A stretch of 64,000 nucleotides of DNA from Erythrobacter sp. JK5 (GTDB taxonomy: Bacteria > Pseudomonadota > Alphaproteobacteria > Sphingomonadales > Sphingomonadaceae), in assembly GCF_018205975.1 (NCBI RefSeq), contig NZ_CP073577.1:1364001-1428000 (forward strand). The letters run 5' to 3'. The notes beneath the pieces are model-generated. The model did no database searches. It saw only the letters and a program-made list of their open reading frames with translations, and had not been told where the DNA came from. Both the position numbers and the translations under genes were made by a program. Of the stretch, positions 44,515 through 54,285 are shown piece after piece (position 1 is the stretch's first letter; the number at the start of each line of letters is the position of its first letter).

Positions 44515-45047
44515 GCGCAGACATCCCGCAATCGCGGCAACGCGCCCGCGATTGAGCATGGCTTGTGACGGCTGTCGAATTCCAGTTCAAGCAAGCCATC
44601 CCAGGCATCCCGGCAGGCTCCGGGTGAACCGGGCACGCAGAAGATGAAAGCATCCCCCGCCTGTCCTGCAAATGCGCGCGACTGCATGGTTGCGACGCCA
44701 ACGCTTTGCATGCTCTTCTGGTGAAAGGCCACCGAGAAGCCATCCATTTCGCGTTTGAGGAGTGGCTTGACAGCTTCCGGCGTATGATCGCGCGGCGAAA
44801 ACCCAGTCCCGCCGGTGGTCAGGATGATCTCGATTTCGGGGTTTTCGAGCCACTCGCGCAGGCAAACGCGAATATCCTCGATCTCGTCCTTCACGATATC
44901 GCGCGCAATGAGCTTGTGCCCCGCCGATTGCATGCGCTCGACGAGCAAGGCGCCTGAGGTGTCGGTCTCGAATGTACGAGTGTCGGAGATCGTGAGAACG
45001 GCGACACCCAACGGATAGAAGGTCAGCATTTCATCGATTCCCGGCAT
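44511..45047 (-). CDS. moaB: MoaB/MogA-type molybdopterin adenylyltransferase
   Basis: The 178-residue protein has the MogA/MoaB fold with GVAVLTISDTRTFETDTSGALLVERM at the start and the active-site loop ILTTGGTGFSPRDHTPEAV. It activates molybdopterin by adenylylation for MoeA. GAGGA precedes the ATG 45047, which lies inside the moaE end (25-base overlap). In this operon it does the job of MogA, since no separate mogA is seen. Confidence 0.9.
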   Translation of the reverse strand: MPGIDEMLTFYPLGVAVLTISDTRTFETDTSGALLVERMQSAGHKLIARDIVKDEIEDIRVCLREWLENPEIEIILTTGGTGFSPRDHTPEAVKPLLKREMDGFSVAFHQKSMQSVGVATMQSRAFAGQAGDAFIFCVPGSPGACRDAWDGLLELEFDSRHKPCSIAGALPRLRDVCA

Positions 45048-45523
45048 AATTCCTCACCTGCGCGCCTATCCCAGCGTGCGTTGTCCAATTGGTCCTGATC
45101 GGTCGGTTCGATCCAGCTTGATCCACTCTCACACTCTTCGCGTTTCCAGAACACGGCCTCGGTCTTCAGCCGGTCCATCATGTAATCGGCAGCTTCGAAG
45201 GCGGCGCGCCGATGCGCAGACGCCGTGGCGACAAAGACGATCGGTTCGCCTGGAAATATCCTTCCTGCTCGATGGACAACATGGCTTCTTGAGATTGGAA
45301 AATGCGTATGGGCATCTTCGGCAATGGCCCGCATCGAAGCCAAAGTCACACCGCGATACTTCTCCAGAATGAGAGCTTCAATGTCGCCGCCATCCTTTGC
45401 CCGCGAACGCGCACGACCAGTGAAGCTCACCACTGCGCCTTCGTCGTCGAGCTCGCTTGAAAACTGAGCGAGCAGCGCGGCAGGATCGAACTCCCGCTCA
45501 TGCAATTCGACCATCATGCTCAT
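45023..45523 (-). CDS. moaE: MoaE, large subunit of molybdopterin synthase
   Basis: The 166-residue protein carries the MoaE pattern GAVVSFTGRARSRAKDG, LEKYRGVTLASMRAIAED and the catalytic region VHRAGRIFPGEPIVFVATASAHRRAAFEAADYMMDRLKTEAVFWKREE with the conserved lysines. With MoaD it converts cyclic pyranopterin monophosphate to molybdopterin. Its start overlaps the moaD stop (ATGA). Confidence 0.93.
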   Translation of the reverse strand: MSMMVELHEREFDPAALLAQFSSELDDEGAVVSFTGRARSRAKDGGDIEALILEKYRGVTLASMRAIAEDAHTHFPISRSHVVHRAGRIFPGEPIVFVATASAHRRAAFEAADYMMDRLKTEAVFWKREECESGSSWIEPTDQDQLDNARWDRRAGEELCRESMKC

Positions 45524-45780
45524 CCACCGGACACCGGAGGAAAGATCGCCACGACATCGCCGGGCCTCACGACCGTATCGACGGGAACGATGGTTTCATT
45601 GATACAGGCCCGGATCCGTCCTTTGGCCAGACTATCTTGAAGGAGCGGAAAGGTGCTGCCCAGACTCGCCAGGAGATCAGGCACGTGAAGCCCCGTGGCT
45701 GGTAGCGGGATGTCGACAGTCGGACCGCATGGATCGGCCAGTCGGCCGCAGAGTTCGACGCTGATCGTGACTTCAGCCAT
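45520..45780 (-). CDS. moaD: MoaD, sulfur carrier of molybdopterin synthase
   Basis: The 86-residue ubiquitin-like protein ends in the required Gly-Gly (IFPPVSGG), which is thiocarboxylated and donates sulfur in molybdopterin synthesis. The segment VVRPGDVVAIFPP is typical. It is flanked by moaA (three bases upstream) and moaE (overlap), as in many moa operons. The adenylating enzyme MoeB is not in the window. Confidence 0.92.
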   Translation of the reverse strand: MAEVTISVELCGRLADPCGPTVDIPLPATGLHVPDLLASLGSTFPLLQDSLAKGRIRACINETIVPVDTVVRPGDVVAIFPPVSGG

Positions 45781-45783
45781 CCC

Positions 45784-46812
45784 TTATCCCCCTATCGATG
45801 CCAGGTGCGGTGTCGCGCCGCTATTCCCCTCATGCAAACGATGAGCGGATGCCTTGGCTCCAACCAGCGCCCGAATGCGCTGGGCCAAGTCCGTTTCTGA
45901 ATCCCCTGCCAACAGCGGTCGCAGATCGAAACCGCCATCCCCAAACAGGCAGAGATGCAATCTACCGTCGGATGACAATCGCAGGCGATTGCAGCTTGCG
46001 CAGAAATCTTTCGAATAGGGGGCGATGATCCCGATGCGGCCCTTGGCCTCTGGATGGCCGAACTCTACGGCCGGGCCTGCACCGACCTCGCGAGGCAGCC
46101 GCTGCCATCCGACAGCTTCCAGCCGGTCGATGACGCTCTGCCCCGCGACATGGCGCTCGTCGAAGAAGGAAGCGTTGTCGTTCGTTCGCATCACTTCGAT
46201 GAAACGCAGCGAAAGATCGCGGACGGCAACGAAATCGACCATCGCCTCTAGCTCATCATCATTCACTCCGCGCATAAGCACCGCATTGAGCTTGATGCTC
46301 TCAAACCCTGCAGCTTCGGCTGCATCGATACCGCGCATCACCTCGGTAAGCCGGTCATGACCGGTGATGGCCGAGAAGCGGGCGGGATCGAGCGAATCCA
46401 CGCTGATATTGATCGCGCTCACACCGCAATCGCGCCATGCTTGCGCACGCTGGGCGAGACGGTAACCGTTTGTGGTCATTGCAATTTTGCGGATCCCCGG
46501 CACTTGCGAAACCGTACGGACGACGTCTTCGAAATCGCGCCGCAAGGTCGGTTCCCCGCCCGTCAGGCGGACTTTCCAGAGGCCGAGCTGTGCAAAGGCG
46601 GTGACAGCTCTGCGAATCTCCTCAACCGACAACTCGATCGGCTTATTGCACGGCTTCTTGTATCCCTCCGGGAGGCAATAGGTGCAGCGAAAGTTGCAGA
46701 CGTCGGTCAGCGAAAGGCGCAGATATTCGAAGCGCCGCCCGATACTATCGCTCAGCTGCGTCGAGCCGCCAGTCGCCAAAGGCAGAACATCTCGGATGCG
46801 ATGATCGTTCAC
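45784..46812 (-). CDS. moaA: MoaA, GTP 3',8-cyclase
   Basis: This radical-SAM enzyme starts cofactor synthesis from GTP. The N-terminal cluster motif CNFRCTYC follows YLRLSLTDV, and the second C-terminal cluster is given by FCASCNRLRLSSDGRLHLCL. The protein ends in the Gly-Gly needed for activity (ASIGG). Length (342 residues) is normal. It overlaps ppiC by four bases and precedes moaD. Both iron-sulfur clusters are oxygen-sensitive, in keeping with an anaerobic operon. Confidence 0.94.
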   Translation of the reverse strand: MNDHRIRDVLPLATGGSTQLSDSIGRRFEYLRLSLTDVCNFRCTYCLPEGYKKPCNKPIELSVEEIRRAVTAFAQLGLWKVRLTGGEPTLRRDFEDVVRTVSQVPGIRKIAMTTNGYRLAQRAQAWRDCGVSAINISVDSLDPARFSAITGHDRLTEVMRGIDAAEAAGFESIKLNAVLMRGVNDDELEAMVDFVAVRDLSLRFIEVMRTNDNASFFDERHVAGQSVIDRLEAVGWQRLPREVGAGPAVEFGHPEAKGRIGIIAPYSKDFCASCNRLRLSSDGRLHLCLFGDGGFDLRPLLAGDSETDLAQRIRALVGAKASAHRLHEGNSGATPHLASIGG

Positions 46813-47621
46813 TGAACCAGCGGACCTTCTGCCGCAGCGAGATTGACGCCTTCGATCTCGGTCTCACTGGCAAGGATCGAAAGATACTGGGACATGGCCT
46901 TGCGGTAGCTGGCTTCCTCGAGGTAGTTGCGGATCGATTGCTCGACCACTTCGAACGGCAATTGCCTGCCCTCGGCGCGGCGCCCAGCACGGATTACATG
47001 CACACCATAGGGTGACTTTACCGGTTCGCGGCAAAGCTCGCCTTCCACCAACCCGAACAGCGCCTGCTCGAACTCTGCGACCGTCTGGCCCTTCCCGATT
47101 TGGCCGAGATTGCCGCCCTGTTCTTTCGAAGGACAGGCAGATTTGGCCTTGGCCAACTCGCCGAAGCTGGCTGGATTGGCTTCGAGCTCGCGAATAGTCA
47201 TACGGGCATCGCCAACGGCTAGACTGTAATTGAAAGTGTCCTCCGGGCTGGCGGAGAAGAGGATATGCTCCGCTTCGATCAAGGTCTCGCTGCAGAAGCG
47301 GTCGGTGTGGTTTTCATAGAAGCGCCTTGCTTCCTCTGCGGTTGCGTTCGGCACCATGACATTCTCGACCAGGAGAGCGTCGATCCGGGCATCGTCCTCG
47401 ACCAGTTTGCGGCCTTCGACATCGGTACACTCACCGGCGACGATCTCTTGCCGGTCCGCTTCCGCGAGCAGGAGCTGGCGGACAGCGAGCGCCCGCGCCG
47501 CTTCCTGCCAGGCTTCCTCTGCGTCCGGGGCCGGATGGTTCTGTACCTCGGCGGCGATGGCGGCGGCGGGAATTTCGACCCCGCCGACGACCACTTTGGG
47601 ATGCTCCATGACGTCAGCCAT
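46809..47621 (-). CDS. PpiC-type peptidyl-prolyl isomerase of the nar operon
   Basis: The 270-residue protein has a helical N-terminal half and a parvulin domain (HILFSASPEDTF..., KAKSACPSKEQGGNLGQIGKGQTVAEFEQALFGLVEGELCREPVKSPYGVHVI). No signal peptide is seen, so it acts in the cytoplasm, like NifM and NarJ-associated parvulins. In many nar operons such a gene follows narI and is thought to help nitrate reductase maturation. It overlaps narI by eight bases and moaA by four. An ATG at 47609 is a possible later start. Confidence 0.85.
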   Translation of the reverse strand: MADVMEHPKVVVGGVEIPAAAIAAEVQNHPAPDAEEAWQEAARALAVRQLLLAEADRQEIVAGECTDVEGRKLVEDDARIDALLVENVMVPNATAEEARRFYENHTDRFCSETLIEAEHILFSASPEDTFNYSLAVGDARMTIRELEANPASFGELAKAKSACPSKEQGGNLGQIGKGQTVAEFEQALFGLVEGELCREPVKSPYGVHVIRAGRRAEGRQLPFEVVEQSIRNYLEEASYRKAMSQYLSILASETEIEGVNLAAAEGPLVQ

Positions 47622-48315
47622 GGCTCAGGCTCTTGCGCGAACGCACGACTTGATAACCACCACGCCACAAATAGCGCACCGGAGCCGATAGCATGTGCAC
47701 CAAGCGGGTGAATGGAAACAGCACGAAGATCGTGAGCCCCAGAAACAGGTGCAATTTGAAGATGATATGGACATCGGCAATATAGCTCGCCGCATCACCC
47801 TGGAAGGTGAAGATGCCCTGCGCCCAGTTCATGAACTTGACCATTTCATGGCCGTCGAGATGACCTGCCGAAAGCGGGATGGTCGCAAGACCCAGCGCCA
47901 ACTGGACCCAGAGGATCAGGATGATCATGTTGTCGCTGAAATTCGACGCCGCACGGACGCGGGGGTCGAAGAAGCGGCGATGGATCAGCAACGTGGCGCC
48001 AATGATCGCTGCGACGCCGGCAATTCCGCCGGCGACAATCGCCAGCAACTGCTTGGCTCCGTGGCTGATACCCAGAGCATCGAACAGCGCGATCGGGGTC
48101 AGCAGGCCAACCAGGTGCCCAACAAAGATAAACAGCACCCCGACATGGAACAGGACCGATCCAACCATCAGCTGCTTGCGGCGCAGCAGCTGGCTGGAAC
48201 CCGAACGCCATGTATAGGGCTCCCGGTCGAAGCGAATGATTGAGCCGATCGTGAGTATGGCGAGCGCGATATAGGGATAAATCCCGTAAAGCAGGTGGTG
48301 GATGAAGTCTTCCAT
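47614..48315 (-). CDS. narI: NarI, cytochrome b subunit of nitrate reductase
   Basis: The 233-residue membrane protein has five membrane helices and carries the two b haems that pass quinol electrons to NarH. Conserved parts include the start ...LLYGIYPYIALAILTIGSIIRFDREPYTWRSGSSQLL, GSVLFHVGVLFIFVGHLVGLLTP and VHIIFKLHLFLGLTIFVLFPFTRLVHMLSAPVRYLWR, with the haem histidines visible in the second and last of these. E. coli NarI has 225 residues. It starts three bases after narJ and overlaps ppiC. Confidence 0.94.
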   Translation of the reverse strand: MEDFIHHLLYGIYPYIALAILTIGSIIRFDREPYTWRSGSSQLLRRKQLMVGSVLFHVGVLFIFVGHLVGLLTPIALFDALGISHGAKQLLAIVAGGIAGVAAIIGATLLIHRRFFDPRVRAASNFSDNMIILILWVQLALGLATIPLSAGHLDGHEMVKFMNWAQGIFTFQGDAASYIADVHIIFKLHLFLGLTIFVLFPFTRLVHMLSAPVRYLWRGGYQVVRSRKSLSHG

Positions 48316-48318
48316 GGC

Positions 48319-49022
48319 TCAGCTCCTTGCCGAGGATTGAGTAGCTGGGGTTTCGCGCATCCGATCGAGCATCTGGCCGACCTTCGGACACGCCGCATTG
48401 GGATCGGGGACCGCTTCAGCCCCGAAGCGGATTTCCTCTTCTTCCCACTGCGCATCTAGCTCCTCGAGGCTTTCCGGATCTTCCGCCGGGGGAAGCGCGC
48501 TCTTCGCCTCTTCGTCCATCTCGACCCCGGCAATGTCGCACAGCAGGGCGAACAGCGGAGCATAGTCGGACCCCTTATCTGCCAGCCGCGCGGCCAGCGC
48601 GACCAGCACCACCCCCGGTTCCGCCAGCATGTCACGCGCGGCCTCATCTGGCAGGGTCGAACAATAATCGAGAAACAGCGGCAAGTAATCGGGCAGTTCA
48701 TTGCCGGTCGGCTCGAGCCCTGCGGCGAGGTACCGCTCGCGCAGGTCGACCATGGCCTGGCCGCGATCGCGGCTTTCACCGTGAACATGTTCGAACAGAT
48801 GCAAGCTGTGCGCCCGCCCCGATCGAACAGTTCGACATAGGCCTCTTGCGCATCATAGATGTCACTCGTGGCAAGCCGGGTGAGGAGCGGATTCAGAGCC
48901 TCGACGGATTTGGCCTCAAGCGAGCGGTCATCATTGAGCCGCTGACGGATTTCGCCTGACACTGACTGCAAGTCCTTGCTCGGATATTGCAGCAGTAGAG
49001 AAAGCAAATGGAGCGATTTCAT
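48319..49022 (-). CDS. narJ: NarJ, nitrate reductase assembly chaperone, one-base frameshift
   Basis: NarJ is the cytoplasmic chaperone that helps load cofactors into NarG. The first part (MKSLHLLSLLLQYPSKDLQ...AYVELFDRG) and the second (LHLFEHVHGESRDRGQAMVDLRERYLAAGLEP...) lie in different frames. One more G (minus strand) in the run at 48820-48817 joins them as ELFDRGRAHSLHLFEHVHGES, the NarJ signature, and gives 234 residues (E. coli 236). The ATG 49022 overlaps the narH stop (TGATG). Uncorrected, the product would be cut within the conserved motif and have a foreign tail. Confidence 0.88.
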
Positions 49023-50551
49023 CAGAATACCTCCGTCGGAGTCTGGAGTTTCTTGCGGGCGGGAGGAGCGCCGAACAGGTTCGTTTCGCCGCTGCCACCG
49101 GAGCAACCGTTACCAAAGGAAAAGCCGCACGAGCCGCGCTCGTCGAACATGTCTTCGGCATCTTCGCGGTGACCGGTGGGGATGACGAAGCGGTCTTCAT
49201 AGTCCGCCAGCGCCATCACCTTGTACATCTCCTCGATTTGCTCGCCGGTGAGGCCGACATCGGTTGCGATGGTCTCATTGTGGACACCCTCGACCGATTT
49301 CGCCCTCATATATCCCCGCATCGCAAGCATGCGTTCGAGGCACACCGCAATCGGTTCTTCGTCTCCTGCGGTCAGCAGGTTGGCGAGATATTTGAGCGGG
49401 ATTCGCAAGGATCGAATATCGGGCATGTTGTTGTTGACCGATATTTGCCCGGCATTGGCGGCAGCACTGATGGGTGACAGCGGCGGCACATACCAGACCA
49501 TCGGCAGCGTGCGATATTCCGGGTGGAGCGGGAAGGCGACCTTCCATTCCATCGCCATCTTGTAGACGGGCGAATTGCGCGCCGCTTCCAGCCAGGCTTC
49601 AGGCACGCCATCCTTGCGCGCCTGCTCTATCACCTCGGGATCGTTGGGATCGAGGAAGATATCGAGTTGAGCCTGATACAGATCCTCGACATTCTCTGAC
49701 GAGGCGGCCTCTTTGATCCGATCCGCATCATAGAGCATGACGCCGAGATAGCGGATGCGGCCGACGCAGGTTTCACTGCAAACCGTCGGTTGGCCCGCTT
49801 CGATGCGCGGATAGCAGAAGATGCACTTCTCGCTCTTGCCGGTTTTCCAGTTGTAGTAGATCTTCTTGTACGGGCAGCCCGACACGCACATGCGCCAGCC
49901 GCGGCAGGCTTCCTGGTCGATCAGGACGATGCCGTCCTCCTCGCGCTTGTAGATCGCGCCCGAGGGACAGGCAGCTACGCAGGTCGGGTTGAGACAGTGC
50001 TCACACAGCCTCGGCAGATACATCATGAAGGTGTTTTCGAACTGGCCGTAAATCTCCTTCTGGACCCCTTCGAAGTTGTAATCTTCGGAGCGCTTGGAGA
50101 ATTCGCCGCCGAGGATTTCCTCCCAATTGGGACCCCACTCGATCTTCTCCATCCGCTCGCCCGAAATCAGGCTGCGCGGACGCGCCGTCGGAAACGCTTT
50201 GCTCTCGCCTGCCTTCTGCAGATGCGCGTAATCGAAGGTGAAGGGTTCGTAGTAGTCGTCGATTTCGGGCAGGTCCGGGTTGGCAAAGATCTTCGCCAGA
50301 ACCCGCCACTTGCCGCCCATCTTGGGCCGGATCGAACCGCCGGGCGTGCGGACCCAGCCACCATTCCAGCGCTTCTGGTTTTCCCAGTCCTTGGGATAGC
50401 CGATGCCCGGCTTGGTCTCGACATTGTTGAACCAGGCATATTCCATGCCTTCGCGGCTGGTCCACACGTTCTTGCAGGTGACCGAGCAGGTGTGGCAACC
50501 GATGCACTTGTCGAGATTGAGGACTTTGCCGATTTGCGCGCGGATCTTCAT
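49022..50551 (-). CDS. narH: NarH, iron-sulfur subunit of nitrate reductase
   Basis: The 509-residue subunit (512 in E. coli) transfers electrons from NarI to NarG through four clusters. Cys motifs are visible: KCIGCHTCSVTCKNVW at the start, CEHCLNPTCVAACPSG, CRGWRMCVSGCP (Trp in the place that makes the 3Fe-4S cluster) and KCIFCYPRIE...CSETCVGR. The gene overlaps narG and narJ by a few bases. It is intact. Confidence 0.96.
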   Translation of the reverse strand: MKIRAQIGKVLNLDKCIGCHTCSVTCKNVWTSREGMEYAWFNNVETKPGIGYPKDWENQKRWNGGWVRTPGGSIRPKMGGKWRVLAKIFANPDLPEIDDYYEPFTFDYAHLQKAGESKAFPTARPRSLISGERMEKIEWGPNWEEILGGEFSKRSEDYNFEGVQKEIYGQFENTFMMYLPRLCEHCLNPTCVAACPSGAIYKREEDGIVLIDQEACRGWRMCVSGCPYKKIYYNWKTGKSEKCIFCYPRIEAGQPTVCSETCVGRIRYLGVMLYDADRIKEAASSENVEDLYQAQLDIFLDPNDPEVIEQARKDGVPEAWLEAARNSPVYKMAMEWKVAFPLHPEYRTLPMVWYVPPLSPISAAANAGQISVNNNMPDIRSLRIPLKYLANLLTAGDEEPIAVCLERMLAMRGYMRAKSVEGVHNETIATDVGLTGEQIEEMYKVMALADYEDRFVIPTGHREDAEDMFDERGSCGFSFGNGCSGGSGETNLFGAPPARKKLQTPTEVF

Positions 50552-53500
50552 GCTGCGGTCTCCCCTTCAGGAAGCGCTTCTTCGAGCCAGTCGACCTTCT
50601 GAAGCTTACGGACAATCACGTATTCGTCGCGGTTCGACCCGACCGTGCCGTAATAGTTGAAGCCATAACTCTGCTGAACGTAGCCACCGATCATGTGGGT
50701 TGGCTTGAGCACCGCGCGGGTCACCGAATTGTGAATGCCGCCGCGCTGGCCAGTCAGCGGCGATCCCGGGACATTCGTGATCTTCTCTTGCGCATGGTAC
50801 ATAAAGAGCGTGCCCTCCTTCATGCGCTGCGACACCACCACGCGGGCAACCAGCGCTCCGTTGGCGTTGAAGGTTTCGACCCAGTCATTGTCGACGAGAC
50901 CCGCCTTCGCAGCATCAACCTCGCTCATCCACACGATCGGCCCGCCGCGCGAGAGCGTCAGCATCAACAGATTGTCGGTGTAGGTCGAGTGGATGCCCCA
51001 TTTCTGGTGCGGCGTGATGAAATTGAGCACCACGTGCGGTGCGTTCTTCGCTTCATCGAGCATCGGCTTGACCGCCTTGGTGTCGATCGGTGGGCGATAG
51101 AGACAGAACCCTTCGCCAAACGCACGCATCCACTTGTGATCCTGATAAAGCTGCTGCCTCCCGGTCAGCGTCCGCCAAGGAATCAATTCGTGGACGTTGG
51201 TATATCCCGCGTTGTAACAGACATGCTCGCTTTCGAGCCCCGACCATGTGGGCGAAGAAATGATCTTTCTCGGCTGGGCCTGAATGTCGCGGAAGCGGAT
51301 TTTCTCCTCTTCCTTGGGCAGCGCCAGATGCTCGTGATCGCGGCCCGTTTTCTTGCCGAGATCGCCCCACGCCTTGACCGCAACCTCGCCATTGGTCTCG
51401 GGTGCCAGCATCAGGATAACTTCGGCGGCGTCGATCGCGCTTTCGATTTGCGGCATGCCCTTGGTCGGGCCTTCTTCCAGCACTCTTCCATTGAGATTGC
51501 GTAAGTTCTCCACTTCATGCTCGGTATTCCAGCCGATACCCTTGCCGCCATTGCCAAGCTTGTCCATCAACGGACCAAGCGCGGTAAACCGCTTGTACAG
51601 GTTGGGATAATCCCGCTCGACCACCGCGATATTGGCCATGGTCTTGCCCGGAATAGGCTCGACTTCGCCTTTGCCCCAATCGGCCACGTCATAGGGCTGC
51701 GCGATTTCGTTGGGACTGTCGTGTTGGATCGGAGTCATCACAACGTCTTGCTCGACCCCGAGTACCTCGGGCGCAATTTCGGAGAACTTTTTTGCGATCC
51801 CCTTGTAGATATCCCAGTCGCTGCGCGACTCCCACACCGGGTCGACAGCCGCCGACAGCGGGTGGATGAACGGGTGCATGTCGGACGTGTTGAGATCGTC
51901 CTTCTCGTACCAGCTCGCGGTCGGCAGCACGATGTCCGAATAGACACAAGTGGTCGACATGCGGAAGTCGAGCGTAACGAGCAGGTCGAGCTTCCCTTGC
52001 GGCGCATCGTCGTGCCACTTCACTTCCTTGGGCTTCTGGCCACCGATCTCTCCCAAGTCCTTGCCCTGCACGCCATGCGCGGTGCCAAGCAGGTGCTTGA
52101 GAAAATACTCGTGGCCCTTGCCCGAAGACCCGAGAAGGTTGGAGCGCCACACGAACATGTTGCGCGGCCAGTTGGCTGGATCGTCCGGATCGAAACAGGA
52201 CATTTCCAGCTCACCCGATTTCAGCTGCTCCGCCACATAGTCCTTGGCGTCCTTGCCAGAAGCCTTAGCCGCCTTGCCCACTTCTAGCGGATTGGTCTTG
52301 AGTTGCGGCGCACTGGGAAGCCAGCCCATCCGTTCGGACCGCGCATTGTAATCAATCAGGCTTGCGTCCCAATCTCCCTCGGGCGCAGTCGGTGAAAGGA
52401 TCTCGTCCACATCGAGTGTTTCGTAGCGCCACTGATCGGTATGCGCATAGAAGAAGCTGGTCGAGTTCATGTGGCGCGGAGGCCGGTTCCAGTCGAGCGC
52501 GAAGGCAAGCGCCGTCCAGCCGGTTTGCGGGCGTAGCTTTTCCTGGCCAACATAATGCGACCAGCCGCCGCCCGACTGGCCCACGCAGCCGCACATCACC
52601 AACATGTTGATGATGCCGCGATAATTCATGTCCATGTGGTACCAGTGGTTCAGACCAGCTCCGACAATGACCATCGATTTACCCTTGGTCACTTCGGCGT
52701 TGCTCGCGAATTCGCGGGCAATTGTGATGATCTGTTCTGCAGGCACACCGGTAATCTTCTCGGCCCAGGCCGGGGTATATGGGACCATCTCGGCGTAATC
52801 CCGCGCAACATGGTCTCCGCCAAGACCCCGATCGAGCCCATAGTTGGCGCAAAACAGGTCGAAGACGGTCGCAACGAAAGACTTGCCTTCCTTGAGCTGG
52901 AGCTGGCGCGCAGGCACCCTGCGATTGAGCACACTGGGATGATCGGTCCCTTCGAAATGATCGTGTTCGCGATTGCCGAAATAGGGGAAGGAGACCTCGA
53001 CCACCTCATCGTGCTGGCCTTCAAGGATGTTGGTCATGCGAAGCACAGTATCGTTGCCGCGCCCGTCCTTCTCCTCCAGGTTCCATTTGCCCTCTTCGCC
53101 CCAGCGGAAACCAGCCGAACCATTGGGCACGACGACTTCTTCGGTGGCCTCGTCGATTGCCACCGTTTTCCATTCGGGATTGTTGTCTTCCTCAAGATCC
53201 TCGAGGAAATCGGCAGCCCGCAAGAGCCGTTCAGGCACGTAAGCACCGTCTTTTTCGACCAAACGCACAAGCATGGGGAAGTCGGAATACTTGCGGCAAT
53301 AATCCTCGAAATACTCTGCCTGACGGTCGAGATGATACTCGCGCAGGATGACATGGCCCATCGCCATGGCGAGCGCGGCGTCGGTCCCTTGCTTGGGATT
53401 GAGCCAGAGGTCAGCGAATTTGGTCGCCTCGGCATAGTCGGGGCTGACCACGGCAACCTTGGTGCCCCGATAGCGCGCCTCGGTCATGAAGTGGGCATCG

Positions 53501-54285
53501 GGCGTGCGTGTTTGCGGCACGTTGGAGCCCCACATCATCAGGAAACCCGAATTGTACCAATCGGCGCTTTCCGGAACGTCGGTCTGCTCACCCCAGGTCT
53601 GAGGGCTGGCGGGTGGCAGATCGCAGTACCAATCGTAGAAGCTCATGCAGGTGCCGCCGAGCAGCGAGAGATAGCGCGAACCGGCCGCATAGCTCACCAT
53701 CGACATCGCGGGGATGGGCGAGAACCCAATCACCCGGTCGGGGCCATAGGTCTTGGCGGTGTAGGCGTTGGCCGCGGCGATGATCTCGTTGACCTCATCC
53801 CAGGTCGAACGCACGAAACCGCCATGGCCGCGTATTGCGGTGTAGCTTTTGCGCTTGGCCGGGTCCTCGACGATCGAGGCCCATGCAGCCACTGGGGTCC
53901 TCACCACACGCGCTTCGCGCCACAGTCTGACCAGCCGCGAGCGGATCATCGGATATTTCAGCCGCTGGGCCGAATAGATGTACCAGCTGTAACTTGCACC
54001 GCGCGGGCACCCACGAGGCTCGTGGTTCGGCAGGTCGGGCCGCGTACGCGGATAATCCGTCTGCTGCGTTTCCCAAGTGATGATCCCGCCCTTGACGTAA
54101 ATCTTCCAGCTGCAGGACCCTGTGCAATTCACGCCGTGGGTCGAACGCACGATCTTGTCGTGCTGCCAGCGCTTGCGATAGCTGTCTTCCCAATCACGGT
54201 TTTCGTTAGTGGTCACCCCGTGACCGGCGGAAAAGGCCACTTTCTTCTGGTTGAAGAAGGTCAGGCGGTCGAGAAGCTTGCTCAT
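50548..54285 (-). CDS. narG: NarG, molybdenum catalytic subunit of nitrate reductase
   Basis: The 1245-residue catalytic subunit (1247 in E. coli) reduces nitrate to nitrite on the cytoplasmic side. The FS0 cluster ligands are in STHGVNCTGSCSW (one His, Cys residues) followed by GGIITWETQQTDYP. The Asp ligand of molybdenum should be in GEQTDVPESADWYN. Many MGD-contact blocks are conserved. No functional twin-arginine signal is apparent, fitting a cytoplasmic Nar enzyme. Overlaps with narK (four bases) and narH show one operon. The frame is intact over 3.7 kb. Confidence 0.97.
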   Translation of the reverse strand: MSKLLDRLTFFNQKKVAFSAGHGVTTNENRDWEDSYRKRWQHDKIVRSTHGVNCTGSCSWKIYVKGGIITWETQQTDYPRTRPDLPNHEPRGCPRGASYSWYIYSAQRLKYPMIRSRLVRLWREARVVRTPVAAWASIVEDPAKRKSYTAIRGHGGFVRSTWDEVNEIIAAANAYTAKTYGPDRVIGFSPIPAMSMVSYAAGSRYLSLLGGTCMSFYDWYCDLPPASPQTWGEQTDVPESADWYNSGFLMMWGSNVPQTRTPDAHFMTEARYRGTKVAVVSPDYAEATKFADLWLNPKQGTDAALAMAMGHVILREYHLDRQAEYFEDYCRKYSDFPMLVRLVEKDGAYVPERLLRAADFLEDLEEDNNPEWKTVAIDEATEEVVVPNGSAGFRWGEEGKWNLEEKDGRGNDTVLRMTNILEGQHDEVVEVSFPYFGNREHDHFEGTDHPSVLNRRVPARQLQLKEGKSFVATVFDLFCANYGLDRGLGGDHVARDYAEMVPYTPAWAEKITGVPAEQIITIAREFASNAEVTKGKSMVIVGAGLNHWYHMDMNYRGIINMLVMCGCVGQSGGGWSHYVGQEKLRPQTGWTALAFALDWNRPPRHMNSTSFFYAHTDQWRYETLDVDEILSPTAPEGDWDASLIDYNARSERMGWLPSAPQLKTNPLEVGKAAKASGKDAKDYVAEQLKSGELEMSCFDPDDPANWPRNMFVWRSNLLGSSGKGHEYFLKHLLGTAHGVQGKDLGEIGGQKPKEVKWHDDAPQGKLDLLVTLDFRMSTTCVYSDIVLPTASWYEKDDLNTSDMHPFIHPLSAAVDPVWESRSDWDIYKGIAKKFSEIAPEVLGVEQDVVMTPIQHDSPNEIAQPYDVADWGKGEVEPIPGKTMANIAVVERDYPNLYKRFTALGPLMDKLGNGGKGIGWNTEHEVENLRNLNGRVLEEGPTKGMPQIESAIDAAEVILMLAPETNGEVAVKAWGDLGKKTGRDHEHLALPKEEEKIRFRDIQAQPRKIISSPTWSGLESEHVCYNAGYTNVHELIPWRTLTGRQQLYQDHKWMRAFGEGFCLYRPPIDTKAVKPMLDEAKNAPHVVLNFITPHQKWGIHSTYTDNLLMLTLSRGGPIVWMSEVDAAKAGLVDNDWVETFNANGALVARVVVSQRMKEGTLFMYHAQEKITNVPGSPLTGQRGGIHNSVTRAVLKPTHMIGGYVQQSYGFNYYGTVGSNRDEYVIVRKLQKVDWLEEALPEGETAA